From the NCBI GenBank assembly GCA_947184155.2, contig CAMXCT020004024.1, positions 389,501 to 453,500 of the forward strand: a stretch of DNA of 64,000 bases, written 5' to 3'. The stretch is from Cladocopium goreaui (taxonomy: Eukaryota; Sar; Dinophyceae; Suessiales; Symbiodiniaceae). Below the pieces are notes generated by a model. It was not told where the DNA came from. It did not search any database and saw only the letters and a program-made list of their open reading frames with translations. Position 1 is the first letter of the stretch. Each line of letters opens with the position of its first letter. The translations under genes and the position numbers were made by a program. Of the stretch, positions 51,517 to 61,338 are shown piece by piece.

Positions 51517-51768
51517 GTGGGATCGGACAAGTCTTTGGACACCCGTTCTCGATACGACAACTCAGAGCTTTTCCCAGACGTGGAAACACGGCCATCACCA
51601 TCATGTCATTTGGCACCCGGGGAGCTCACTGAGATTACACCCCAAAAATGTTTGAGACATGTTTTAGAACACCAAAAATCTGAAAATCAGGGAGCGATCC
51701 AGCCATCTCCAAGCCGCTCCCATGGATTTCCCGCTTTTCCCATAGGCTTTTCCCCAACCCATCGCTGA
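51517..51768 (+). CDS. 83-codon open frame, doubtful
   Basis: Open from GTG to TGA, containing KSLDTRSRYDNSELFPDVET and PGELTEITPQKCLRHV. Reads like protein in its first two thirds, but an intron with acceptor just before 51770 would remove it. The minus strand is open as well. Confidence 0.3.
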   Translation: MGSDKSLDTRSRYDNSELFPDVETRPSPSCHLAPGELTEITPQKCLRHVLEHQKSENQGAIQPSPSRSHGFPAFPIGFSPTHR

Positions 51769-51769
51769 G

Positions 51770-51854
51770 GACCCAGCAGACTGTCTCAGAACTGGCTGGC
51801 TCCTGGCGCACCCCGACAAGATCGACTGGGGAGAGGGAAGCAGCCGGAAGCATG
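51770..51854 (+). CDS. Internal exon of gene E
   Basis: After CCATCGCTGAG, 28 codons plus one base: DPADCLRTGWLLAHPDKIDW and GEGSSRKH, then GTAACC (GT donor). A complete MITE starts 26 bases after the donor. Convincing composition; family not recognised. Confidence 0.55.
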
Positions 51855-51880
51855 GTAACCATGGGTCAATCATAATGATT

Positions 51881-51985
51881 TACCCTCTGGTTATTTAACA
51901 TAGCCATGGGAAATGGCCCATTTATAGATGGTTTACCTATTAAAAATGGTGATTTTCCATGGCTATGTTAAATAACCAGATGGTA
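51881..51985. mobile_element. MITE family 1, 105 bp, near-identical to 61494-61598
   Basis: Ends TACCCTCTGGTTATTTAAC and GTTAAATAACCAGATGGTA. Only about three differences from the copy at 61494-61598, so these two moved or were converted recently. Confidence 0.92.
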
Positions 51986-52531
51986 ATAATCATGATTTCT
52001 GATAATCATATTTAAAAATGTATAATATGTATGATCATAGTTATTTAATGGGATTTGAATCCTGATTCGAGAGTTTCCATAAATGGGGGATCCCCGAAAT
52101 GGATGGTTTATAATAGAAAATCCGAAAATTAAATTCATGATTTAGAGGTACCCCCATCTCAGGAAACCTCCATGTGTGATAATATATCAATATATCTCAT
52201 ATGTATGGATCATAATCATTTAATAGTTATTTTTTAGAATCATGGTTGGGGGATACCATGGGACTCCAGTAACTGATGGTGTTCCAACAAAAGACAAACT
52301 TTTGATGAGAAAATGATAGGTCTGATAGGTGATTTGGACTCTGGTCCCATTGATTTTATGTGCTGGCCATGATAGCAATGATTCAATGATGGATGGAATA
52401 GGATCATCCCCGAACGGCTGTTTTTTGTTGTTTGCTATTTGAAAAGGCAAGTGAATGTTGATGAAGCCAGACAATCGGTCAGTCATCATGATTGTGGGAT
52501 AACGATACATGTTGTGTTATGAAAATCGGAG
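51986..52531. other. Intron-like stretch
   Basis: Holds a copy of the GGTACCCCCATCTCAGGAAACC palindromic family (52101-52173). No exon seen. Confidence 0.5.
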
Positions 52532-52613
52532 GATCCCCGGGCGCCCCAAGTTCCACGCCAGAAAATTGCTGCAAAATTGGGCAAAGAGATGGTGGAACAT
52601 CCATAAATCCCAG
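52532..52613 (+). CDS. Gene E, candidate exon
   Basis: After AAATCGGAG, one base, then IPGRPKFHARKLLQNWAKRW and WNIHKSQ, ending CCCAG before GTAAGT, a perfect GT donor. A second frame is open (SPGAPSSTPENCCK). The Trp-rich basic frame looks more like protein. Confidence 0.5.
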
Positions 52614-53050
52614 GTAAGTTTTGGTCAAGGGAACAGGGCTATGACCAGAATCCGCATTAAAAGCTAAAGGTCTAAGTTTTAAAAGCTTTGGATAGCCCAA
52701 AAAAATGCAAATGTGTTGGCAAAAATGAGGACAAAGCACTGGATTTGGATTTGGGATTATCTTTTTTTGGGCTGTGTTGGCTTCATGCGATGTTGGTATC
52801 ATGATTGGCCATGGCCATTAGCATCCTAAGCATAACGCGCTGAGGTGCTGATGCTCACTACTTGGATGACATATTATTGGTTGGCAAGGATTGGCCATGA
52901 TTGAAAGAAAGCATCGCCATGTTTTGTTGGATATCTCCTTATCATTATCCCATGATATCCCCATGATGGTAGATTTGATTCTTTCATGGGTATTGCTAAA
53001 ATGCCACAATTTCCATAGGAATCATCCGACCAAAATTCGCTGAGGTTCAG

Positions 53051-53109
53051 TCACCGATTCGCTGCGAGATCCATTAGCCATTTCCAGCACCTTGCAGTCA
53101 GTGCCTCAG
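53051..53109 (+). CDS. Gene E, candidate exon
   Basis: After GAGGTTCAG, the frame TDSLRDPLAISSTLQSVPQ ends CCTCAG before GTGCGT (GT donor, phase 0), which suits the exon at 53611. A second frame (HRFAARSISHFQHLAV) is open as well. Confidence 0.4.
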
Positions 53110-53610
53110 GTGCGTTTCTGCTTCCAGCTTTTGGGGAATCTAAACCATTTTTCTTCAGTGACATCTTGTTGGGATTTTTTTTGAATTTATCCATTAACCA
53201 ACCAGTTTGATTGATTTAATGGGGATGTGATTTGAGGTATCGAAGACTAAATCCGAATGTGAGCAAACCCAATCATAAACCATCTCCGAATTACCAACGC
53301 TAAAACATTTGGGAGAGTATAAACCAAAAAAAATGAATTTTGTCATTCGGGATTTTTTCCACAGCAGTGATATTGGCGGGTTAAACCAAGCAAACGGGTG
53401 TGTCATTAGAAAGGGAATTAAGTTGATGACGATTCGACCAAGGAATTTGGGAATTTGCCAATTCCACACTGTGCGTAACGTTCTAGATTTGATTGGCTTA
53501 GATTAGATTACATAGATATCTGAGTCAGTGTTTCAAATATCATAATATACAATTTTAGACTATCATATGATATAGTGAGATATATATATATATTTTGCGG
53601 GATGTAACAG

Positions 53611-53703
53611 ACCAGAAGCTTCATGTTTTTCTCGTCTGAGGAGCACCTTCGACAAGTATTCAACGAAGCCACAGGCGGGGCTTTTATCGGCATCCCCAAC
53701 CGC
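53611..53703 (+). CDS. Gene E, exon
   Basis: After GGGATGTAACAG the frame reads TRSFMFFSSEEHLRQVFNEA then TGGAFIGIPNR. The end is taken before GCATTA (GC donor, phase 0), which fits the next exon; the frame stays open to 53730. Family not recognised. Confidence 0.5.
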
Positions 53704-53827
53704 GCATTAGCGCAAGATAGATGTATTGATTGAACTTTCCATGTGTTTCAATGATACAGTTCATTTTCAATCCATGGAAATATACACTTGATATTCGTTT
53801 GATTACAGATACAGATATACAGATGAT

Positions 53828-53899
53828 ATTCGTTTGATACAGATATACCATAGATAAACTGTATCTGTAATTGATCTGTATCTGTATCAAACGAATATC
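53828..53899. repeat. Long hairpin, 20-bp arms
   Basis: ATATTCGTTTGATACAGATA near 53828 is inverted as TATCTGTATCAAACGAATAT ending near 53898, with about 30 bases between. A further direct copy, GATATTCGTTTGATTACAGA, lies at 53789. In a transcript this would form a strong stem-loop inside the intron between gene E exons. Confidence 0.75.
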
Positions 53900-53979
53900 A
53901 TATACAGGTATCAAATACAGATGGTATATGGCTGATAAGCTTCCCAGAGATGATTTTCCCGTAAAGGGCTGTTTTCCAG

Positions 53980-54049
53980 GTGCCACCTGCACCCAAGTTG
54001 GGGCGCCCAGAGGGCCTGGAGATGGCTGGAGGGCCCATGGCCGATGATC
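53980..54049 (+). CDS. Gene E, exon
   Basis: Acceptor GCTGTTTTCCAG. Reads VPPAPKLGRPEGLEMAGGPM then ADD plus one base, ending GATC before GTCTCA (GT donor). Phase 1 end matches the two-base start of the next exon exactly. Family not recognised. Confidence 0.55.
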
Positions 54050-54116
54050 GTCTCATGGGATGAAAATATCGAAAGCCTACTGATTTACTAATGGTTACCC
54101 TCTGGTAAACTAACAG

Positions 54117-54208
54117 GTCGCGCCGCCCTTGAGCAACTGGTGTTTTTTGCGAGCGTTGCAAGCTTTGGCCAATTGTTTGAGAAAGTGCAATGGAACATTC
54201 CCCGACAA
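54117..54208 (+). CDS. Gene E, exon
   Basis: Acceptor GGTAAACTAACAG, just after a solo MITE end (ACCCTCTGGTAAAC at 54097). Two bases complete Arg, then RAALEQLVFFASVASFGQLF and EKVQWNIPRQ, then GTTAAT (GT donor). A hydrophobic centre (LVFFASVASFG) could be membrane-associated or a buried helix. Function unknown. Confidence 0.58.
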
Positions 54209-54235
54209 GTTAATTTCAGTTGTCTAATCATAAGT

Positions 54236-54345
54236 ATATATATATATATGTGTGTGTATTATTTATATAAATATACATGTGATATATATATATATATATG
54301 TTTATTTATTTATTTATTTATTTATCTGTGTGTACGTAAGTGAGA
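54236..54345. repeat. TATA / TTTA microsatellite
   Basis: TATATATATGTGTGT and TTTATTTATTTATTTA tracts. Confidence 0.9.
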
Positions 54346-54365
54346 AATATATTCATGTGCATAAA

Positions 54366-54660
54366 TATAAATTAAAGGACCGGATAACCCAACAAGTCAA
54401 CTTCTTCCAATAATGAGCAACAAATGTTGTAGAGGGGAAGGGGAAGGAAGGAAAGACAAAGGAGGTGGTGGAGGATCGAGAAGTTGTGTGTGACAAAGTG
54501 GTATGTGAAAGATGGTGTGCGACAAAGAAAATGGTGTATGTGACAAAGTTTTGTGTGAAAGATCGTGTGTGTGAAAGTTGTGTGTGAAAGGTGGTGTGTG
54601 ACAAAGCGGTGTATGAAAGATGGTGTGTGGCAAAAGAACAATGTGCAGGGTCCCAAGATG
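54366..54660 (-). repeat. Dispersed repeat ending in GTGTGTGAAAGATGGTG arrays
   Basis: Begins AAAGGACCGGATAACCCAAC, then CTTCTTCCAATAATGAG, a GGAAGGAAAGACAAAGG purine tract and GTGACAAAGTTGTGTGTGAAAG units. The same order appears reversed at 49555-49680 and in part at 55345-55440, so this is a mobile or duplicated multi-part repeat. Confidence 0.75.
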
Positions 54661-54879
54661 CCGTGCAGAGACATCAAAGCATGTCACTTACAGCTGTGAC
54701 TGCACTATACGAAAAGTTCATTGTTGGATAAGAAAATGTAAAACGCCACAAAACATGAACTGAGTACAAGCTAGGCACTGGCATTTCTGCTTGGCACCCG
54801 ATTTCTTCCCACTGTGGGTCAAAATCAAAACAGGACACGCGTCTTCATGAACTGATGACAGGCGAACTCCAATGAAAGG

Positions 54880-55310
54880 TGAATGTCACCAAGTGCCAAG
54901 CGAAACGACGGTGGATGTGACCAAGTACCACGCCTGCCACACAAAACGAAGGTGAAGTGACCAAGTGCCACGCCTGCCACGCAAAGTTAGGCGGCGTCAC
55001 TGGCGACCAAGCGCGCCCAAGCGCGCCCAAGCGCGCCACCGGAGCCAGCCCAGTGCCATAAGTGCCACGCTTGCCACGCAAAACGAAGGTGGATTGACCA
55101 AGTGCCACGCCTGCCACGCAAAACGAAGGTGGATGTCACCAAGTGCCACGCCTGCCACGCAAAGTTGGGCGGCGTCACCGGCGACCAAGCGCGCCCAAGG
55201 GCGTCACCGGAGCCAGCCCAGTGCCATAAGTGCCACGCCTGCCACGCAAAACGAAGGTGCATGTCACGAAGTGCCACACCTGCCACATGAAACGAAGGCA
55301 CATGTCGCCC
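54880..55310. repeat. AAGTGCCACGCCTGCCACGCAAA repeat cluster
   Basis: About nine copies of GTGCCACGCCTGCCACGCAAA with alternating spacers AACGAAGGTGGATGTCACC and GCGGCGTCAC(C/T)GGCGACC. A 160-bp higher-order unit recurs (about 54975 and 55160). Confidence 0.9.
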
Positions 55311-55479
55311 AAGATGGTGTGTGAAAGATGGTGTGCGACCCAAAATTAAAGGACCGGATAACCCCACATGTTACCAACTTCTTTAGACTTAGACTGACCA
55401 TAGAAGAGCAAGAAGGGAAGAGGAAGTATAAGAGTGATGGAGCGGTGATGGTGGGTGAGTTTGTGTGTATGTATGTATG

Positions 55480-55860
55480 TTCATGTACAGTGAGTGAGTG
55501 AGAGTGTGAGTGAGTGATGCGAGTGTGGTGTGTGTGAGTGAGGGATGTGAGAGTGAGTGAAGTGAGTGAAGTGAGTGAAGTGAAGTGAAGTGAAGTGAAG
55601 TGAAGTGAAGTGAAGTGAGTGAGTGGGTGAATGAGTGAGTGCGGTAGGTGAGGTAGGTGAGGTAGGTGGTGAGGTAGGTGAGGTAGGTGAGGTAGGTGAG
55701 GTAGGTGAGTTAGGTGAGGTAGGTGAGTGAGTGAGTGAGTGAGTGAGTGAGTGAGTGAGTGAGTGAGTGAGTGAGTGAGTGAGTGAATGTGAGTGAATGT
55801 GAGTGAGTGTGAGTGAGTGTGAGTGAGTGTGAGTGAATGTGAGTGAGTGTGAGTGAGTGT
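55480..55860. repeat. GAGT / GAAGT / GGTAGGTGA microsatellite
   Basis: Simple repeats with changing units. The minus strand reads as long Ser/Leu/Thr/His frames, which are artefacts. Confidence 0.95.
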
Positions 55861-56289
55861 GAAGCCTCCCATTAACGTCCCCACCACCGGCCAACGTGGT
55901 GTCGGCTCGGCCGAAGCCGCACCGTTTGGTAAGGACGAAGGCATCGACCTCAGTGAAGAAACAGACGTAGACGGAGCACAGAAAGCGAGAAGGGAAGAGG
56001 AAGGATAAGAGTGATGGAGGGACGATGGTGGTATGTATGTAGGTAGGTAGGTAGGTAGGTATGTATTTAAGTATCTATGTATGTATGTACGTAGGGTAAG
56101 TTGTTTGTGAGTAAGTTGCTTCGCTTTCATCGAGCTCCACCAGGCTCTGATGTTTTTTTCCGACACACTATCAAAACGATGGTGTGCTCACCATACTTCC
56201 GCTGACCAAAGTAATGTTCTGCACTCTTTCGAGCGCAGCCGCACATTTTGTGATCTCTTTCTGCATGCCCTGTGGCTGGTAAACATCGC
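55861..56289. other. Short unique stretch between microsatellites
   Basis: GC-rich at 55861-55960 (CCACCGGCCAACGTGGTGTCGG), a GTAGGTAGGTAG tract near 56040, then ATTCCGCTGACCAAAGTAATG. Minus strand is open over 56150-56290, but in continuation of repeat frames. No gene called. Confidence 0.45.
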
Positions 56290-56301
56290 TGGCACATGAT
56301 G

Positions 56302-56333
<32 letters not shown>

Positions 56334-56545
56334 GATAATGATGATGATGATGATGATGCATGTGAGTGAGTGAGTGAGTGAGTGAGTGAGTGAGTGAGTG
56401 AGTGAGTGAGTGAGGGAGTGAAGTGAAATGAAATGAAGTGAAGTGAAGTGAAGTGAAGTGAAGTGAAGTGAAGTGAGTGAGTGAGTGAGTGAGTAAGTGA
56501 GTGAGCATGTGAGCATGTGAGTGAGTGAGTGAGTGAGTGAGTGAG
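56290..56545. repeat. GATGAT and GAGT microsatellites
   Basis: GATGATGAT (56296-56358) followed by GAGTGAGT and GAAGTGAAGT tracts flanking the 78-bp array on its left. Confidence 0.95.
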
Positions 56546-57800
56546 TGCATCCGACCCCTTGGCAGTGCACATTGTCCCACGCCTGCCACGCAAAAGAGGC
56601 GGAGCCCGAGGGACGCCAGGGCGTACATTGCACATTGTCCCACGCCTGCCACGCAAAAGAGGCGGAGCCCGAGGGACGCCAGGGCGTACATCCGACCCCT
56701 TGGCAGTGCAGATTGTCTGACGCCTGCCACGCAAAAGAGGCGGAGCCCGAGGGACGCCAGAGCGTACATCCGACCCCTTGGCAGTGCACATTGTCCCACG
56801 CCTGCCACGCAAAAGAGGCGGAGCCCGAGGGGCGCCAGAGCGTACATCCGACCCCGTGGCAGTGCGAGCCCGAGGGACGCCAGGGCGTACATCCGACCCC
56901 TTGGCAGTGCAGATTGTCCCACGCCTGCCACGCAAAAGAGGCGGAGCCCGAGGGACGCCAGGGCGTACATCCAACCCCTTGGCAGTGCACATTGTCCCAC
57001 GCCTGCCACGCAAAAGCGGCGGAGACCCAAGGGACGCCAGGGCGTACATCTGACCCCTTGGCAGTGCACCTTGTCCCACGCCTGCCACGCAAAAGCGGTG
57101 GAGCCCCAAGGGACGCCAGGGCGTACATCTGACCCCTTGGCAGTGCACGTTGTCCCACGCCTGCCACGCAAAAGAGGCGGAGCCCCAAGAGACGCCAGGG
57201 CGTACATCAGACCCCTTGGCAGTGCACATTGTCCCACGCCTGCCACGCAAAAGAGGCGGAGCCCCAAGGGACGCCAGGGCGTACATCAGACCCCTTGGCA
57301 GTGCACATTGTCCCACGCCTGCCACGCAAAAGCGGCGGAGCCCCAAGGGACGCCAGGGCGTACATCCGACCCCTTGGCAGTGCACATTGTCCCACGCCTG
57401 CCACGCAAAAGCGGCGGAGCCCGAGGGACGCCAGGGCGTACATCCGACCCCTTGGCAGTGCACATTGTCCCACGCCGGCCACGCAAAAGAGGCGGAGCCC
57501 GAGGGACGCCAGGGCGTACATCCGACCCCTGGCAGTGCAGATTGTCCTGAACGCCTGCCAACGCAAAGAGCGGAGCCCCTAGGGCTGCGCCTAGGGGGGG
57601 CGTACATCCGACCCCTTGGCAGTGCACATTGTCCCACGCCTGCCACGCAAAAGCGGCGGAGACCCAAGGGACGCCAGGGCGTACATCCGAACCCTTGGCA
57701 GTGCACATGGTCCCACGCCTGCCACGCAAAAGAGGCGGAGACCCAAGGGACGCCAGGGCGTACATCCGACCCCTTGGCTGCTCACATTGTCCCACGCCTG
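56545..57800. repeat. 78-bp tandem array, about 16 copies
   Basis: The unit runs CCGACCCCTTGGCAGTGCAC, ATTGTCCCACGCCTGCCACG, CAAAAGAGGCGGAGCCC and GAGGGACGCCAGGGCGTACAT. Sixteen GCGTACAT ends are visible; some copies are shortened. 78 is 26 codons, so frames stay open through most of the array on both strands (up to 337 codons plus, 511 minus). Both ends abut GAGTGAGT microsatellite. Translation is not supported by any splice or start context. Confidence 0.95.
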
Positions 57801-58380
57801 TGAGTGGTGAGTGAGTGAGTGAGTGAGTGAGTGTAGTGAGTGAGTGAGTGAGTGAGTGAGTGAGTGAGTGAGTGCGTGAGTGCGTGCGTGAGTGCGTGGG
57901 TGAGTGAGTGAGTGCGTGAGTGAGTGAGTGAGTGAGTGAGTGAAGTGAGTGAGTGAGTGAAGTGAGTGAGTGAGGTGAGTGAGTGAGGTGAGTGAGTGGA
58001 GTGAGTGGAGTGAGTGAAGTGAGTGAAGTGAGTGAGTGAAGTGAGTGAAGTGAGTGAAGTGAGTGAAGTGAGTGAAGTGAGTGAAGGAAGTGAGTGAGTG
58101 AAGGAGTGAGTGAGTGAGTGAGTGAGTGAGTGAGTGAGTGAGTGAGTGAGTGAGTGAGTGAGTGAGTGAGTGAGTGAGTGTGAGTGAGTGAGTGAGTGAG
58201 TGACTGTGAGTGAGAGTGAGGGAGTGAGTGTGAGTGAGTGAGTGTGAGTGTGAGTGTGAGTGTGAGTGAGAGTGAGTGAGTGTGAGTGATGTGAGTGAGT
58301 GAGTGAGTGAGTGAGTGTGAGTGAGTGAGTGTGAGTGAGGAGGAGGATGATGTGAGTGAGTGAGTGAGTGTGAGTGAGGA
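57800..58380. repeat. GAGT / GTGA microsatellite
   Basis: About 580 bases of GTGAGTGAGTGA with GTGAAGTGA and GTGTGAGTGA variants. Confidence 0.97.
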
Positions 58381-58470
58381 GGACGGGCGGGCGGGCGGCG
58401 GGCGGGCGGACGGAGGCGGCGGATACAGAACTAAAAACAAAAACCCCACACGTCAATGTGGGGAACAAAG
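58381..58470 (+). repeat. GGCGG-rich block and hairpin, copy 1 of 3
   Basis: GGGCGGGCGGGCGGCGGGCG runs into GCGGCGGATACAGAACTAAA and then CCCCACACGTCAATGTGGGG, a perfect 7-bp stem with a 6-base loop (58443-58462). Similar units are at 58866-58942 and 58965-59032. Confidence 0.75.
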
Positions 58471-58479
58471 GTGGATGTC

Positions 58480-58860
58480 ATGAAGTTCCACACCTGCCAC
58501 GTGAAACGAAGGCACATGTCGCCAAAGATGGTGTGTGAAAGATCGTGTGTGACAAAGTTGTGTGTGAAAGATGGTGTGTGAAAGATGGTGGGTGACTTGA
58601 TGGTGTGTGAAAGATGGTGTGTGACAAAGTTGTGTGTGAAAGATGGTGTTTGACAAAGATGGTGTGTGAAAGATGGTGGGTGACAAAGATGGTGTGTGAA
58701 AGATGGTGTGTGACAAAGTTGGTGTGTGAAAGATGGTGTTTGACAAAGATGGTGTGTGAAAGATGGTGTGTGACAAAGTTGTGTGTGACAAAGATGGTGG
58801 GTGACAAAGTTGTGTGTGAAAGATGGTGGGTGACAAAGTTGTATGTGAAAGATGGTGGAT
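58480..58860. repeat. GTGTGTGAAAGATGGTGTGTGACAAAG array
   Basis: About 15 units alternating GTGTGTGAAAGATGGTG and GTGACAAAGTTG / GTGACAAAGATGG. Confidence 0.93.
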
Positions 58861-58865
58861 GACGC

Positions 58866-59032
58866 GGAAGCGGCGGAGGAGGAGGCGGAGGAGGCGGCGG
58901 GATACAGAATCAGAAACAAGAACCCCACACAAAGATGCGGGGTATGTGAAAGATGGTGGATGACGCGGAGGAGGCGGAGGAGGCGGCGGGATACAGAATC
59001 ACAAACAAGAACCCCACACAAAGATGCGGGGA
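58866..59032 (+). repeat. Hairpin-tailed GC-rich unit, copies 2 and 3
   Basis: Twice: GGAGGAGGCGG..., GCGGGATACAGAATCA, then AACAAGAACCCCACACAAAG and ATGCGGGG. The CCCCACA...TGCGGGG stem has one mismatch compared with copy 1 at 58443. Copies are about 98 bases apart. Confidence 0.8.
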
Positions 59033-59169
59033 ACAAAAAGATACATTTGACATTTGTATGTATATAATAGTGAAAATAAATGTATATGCATGCACATGTT
59101 TATATACATATATATGTATCTATCTGTGATTTTCGTTGTGTAATATTGTGTGTATATATATATATATTA

Positions 59170-59480
59170 CCCAGGAAACCCCGAAGTTCACGAAGCAGAC
59201 ATTACGTGAGCAAGTTCACAGGGACGTTAATACCCCCCCACCCCACCCAAACCCCGAAGTTCACGAAGCATATATGACGTGAGCAAGTTCACAGGGACGT
59301 TAACATCCCCCCCCACCCCACCCAAACCCCGAAGTTCACGAAGCATACATGACGTGAGCAAGTTCACAGGGACGTTAACATCCCCCCCAACCCCACCCAA
59401 ACCCGAAAGTTCACGAAGCATACATGACGTGAGCAAGTTCACAGGGGCGTTAACATCCCCCCCACCCCAAACCCAAAAAA
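59170..59480. repeat. 74-bp tandem repeat, 4 copies
   Basis: CGAAGTTCACGAAGCA starts copies near 59183, 59256, 59331 and 59405 (steps of 73-75). Each copy has GACGTGAGCAAGTTCACAGG and a C-rich end CATCCCCCCCCACCCCACCC. Six-to-ten-base C-runs make i-motif or G-quadruplex formation possible. Confidence 0.93.
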
Positions 59481-59544
59481 AATGCAAAAAAAAAGGGGGG
59501 TTCGTTACCAGTTGCCTGGGGGCGGCGTTGGGAACATCAACTAT

Positions 59545-59589
59545 AAACGGGCAATTTTCAATAGCTATGTTAGTTTACCGGAGGGTAAT
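59545..59589. mobile_element. Right half of MITE family 1
   Basis: GGCAATTTTCAATAGCTATG followed by GTTTACCGGAGGGTA; no left partner. Confidence 0.6.
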
Positions 59590-59797
59590 GATGGTAAATG
59601 ATGGTTAATCATGATCAATATTCTATGTAATAGATATAATTATGGTGGTGTCCAGAAATAAGGGCACCCTAATAGCTGGATGGTTTATTCCACGGAAAAC
59701 CCGAAGATGGAATGGAAGATTTAGGGGTACCCCCATTACTTAGGAAATCTCCATATTCTCCCATTCCAAATGAGAGAACCTCTCTTTTTCCAGACTT

Positions 59798-59903
59798 CAA
59801 GAAAATATGTGACGTGAAGCAACAGCAGCTCCGACGTTTCTCCAAGATGGAGAGATGGATCTCAACCATGTTTTGCTACTTAAGACTTCATGGCATCGTA
59901 TAG
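59798..59903 (+). CDS. Candidate terminal exon
   Basis: After CCAGACTTCAAG the frame reads KICDVKQQQLRRFSKMERWI then STMFCYLRLHGIV and TAG at 59901. The first half (to about 59848) is clearly coding-like. It follows a GGGGTACCCCCAT element by about 60 bases. Family not recognised. Confidence 0.4.
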
Positions 59904-60057
59904 AATGACTCAAGACCATTAAAGACGAACAATGACCGGCCTTTTGGTCCAAAATATGTCCCATTGCCATGGTGAAATCATGGTCCCATGGTGTTATACC
60001 GCTGAAATCCCATCGTTTCGTCGTTTGTTTGTCTCCATGGTTTTACCCCATTTCCAG

Positions 60058-60119
60058 GTTGGACCTCGAGGATGCAAAGACAAGTTCGACCTCGGCCACG
60101 AGTTCCACGGAGGTGCGAC
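60058..60119 (+). CDS. Candidate internal exon, Ser/Thr-rich
   Basis: Acceptor TACCCCATTTCCAG. One base, then LDLEDAKTSSTSATSSTEVR Q, ending before GTGGAA (GT donor). A second frame (VGPRGCKDKFDLGHEFHGG) is open too and cannot be excluded. Confidence 0.4.
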
Positions 60120-60289
60120 AAGTGGAAGGGAAGATGTCCATCAATGTTCCATATTGGGCAATATTAAGTCATTATAACACTGTTAATATGGGAATAAATG
60201 GGAATAATGGGAATATATCAACATCATGGGAATAGTATTAATTATAATATTGATATAGCATACCTGACATGTATTAACATTATCGGAAT

Positions 60290-60700
60290 ATGCAAATATA
60301 TATATATATACATGATATATCCATTTAGAACACTATGTTAATATTTCCATTATGTCATTCAATGTTAGCAGATATTAGTCTATCATTAGTATTAACATAA
60401 TGGGAATATTGATGGGGATAAGGAATATTAATAGGAATATCCATGGGAATGTTAACGGGAAAGTTAATGGCCATATCGACCAACCACAATTGTTTGGGTG
60501 TGTCTGAAAATGGGGTTGCCCCCTATTTCGGCCATTTAAACAAGGAACATGTCATGATAATCCATTAGAATTGCCATTTCTCGGCGGATTCAACCAACAA
60601 TAAATCTGGGAAAATATCAACTAACTCATGGAGATAGATATGGGACATATAACAGCCAACTTGAGATTTGTGACAATGTGGTTGTTATTTGGTTGTTCTA
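60290..60700. other. AT-rich spacer
   Basis: Short TATATA tract at 60296-60312, many ATGGGAATAT words, and the dispersed GGGTGTGTCTGAAAATGGGG motif at 60497. No gene seen. Confidence 0.5.
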
Positions 60701-60708
60701 TATAAATA

Positions 60709-61194
60709 GTGGGAAAACATGCAAGAATATGTTTTAGGGTTGGATTGCGGGATCAACGTTGGCTGCCAAGATCCACTGCTTTTGCTTCTGATTATTGTGT
60801 CTCTATCATATTTAGTTTCAAAGACCCAAAGTCGGTTGCTAACCTCATTTTAAGTGCTTACTTAGATCCTAGTCAGGCTCAGGTTCTGCCATGGGGTGCC
60901 CAAAAATTGGAATAGTGAAAGGCACAAAATGGCCAGTCTATAAGTGTTTTCAAATTGGCTATTCAATTTGCTCATATGGTAGTATATTCTAGTATAGATG
61001 GATTTAGGTTTGACATTGTTCAATTTGACTTGTATCGATATGCCTTTCATGTGCTGTCGGCATGCCTACTGCCACAATTTTACTTGGCGATGTCCCAATA
61101 TGTATGTCATCTAACCCACAGTTTTTGTTGGTTGATATCCCCCGGTGTGCCAACAGTTCATATCTCAATAGTTCCCCCTAATTTGGCGGATTAA
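60709..61194 (+). other. AT-rich frame open for 162 codons except two adjacent stops
   Basis: One plus frame is open from 60709 to TAA at 61192 except for TAG TGA at 60913-60918. The first part includes KDPKSVANLILSAYLDPSQA, the second is hydrophobic (YAFHVLSACLLPQFYLAMSQ). Base composition is AT-rich, unlike the exons in this window. Possibly chance or a decayed coding element; no splice signals seen. Confidence 0.3.
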
Positions 61195-61338
61195 TCATAT
61201 CATATTTAATCAATTTAATCATCTAAAATATTCCCCTCTTCTTATTGGTTTATATGAATGATATTATAAATCATATCTTAATGATTGGTTTATATCCCAA
61301 TATGCCCCCTTTTTTCTACCGGTTCAACCAATCGCCAG

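Noticed and set aside
56545..57800. Considered as a CRISPR array because of regular repeats
   Set aside because: Repeats are head-to-tail without unique spacers, and the window is eukaryotic.
55264..58468. Minus-strand frames of 300-511 codons over GAGT and 78-bp repeats
   Set aside because: Open only because repeat units are multiples of three or four-base repeats lacking stops; products are low-complexity. Kept as a repeat-level observation, not as genes.
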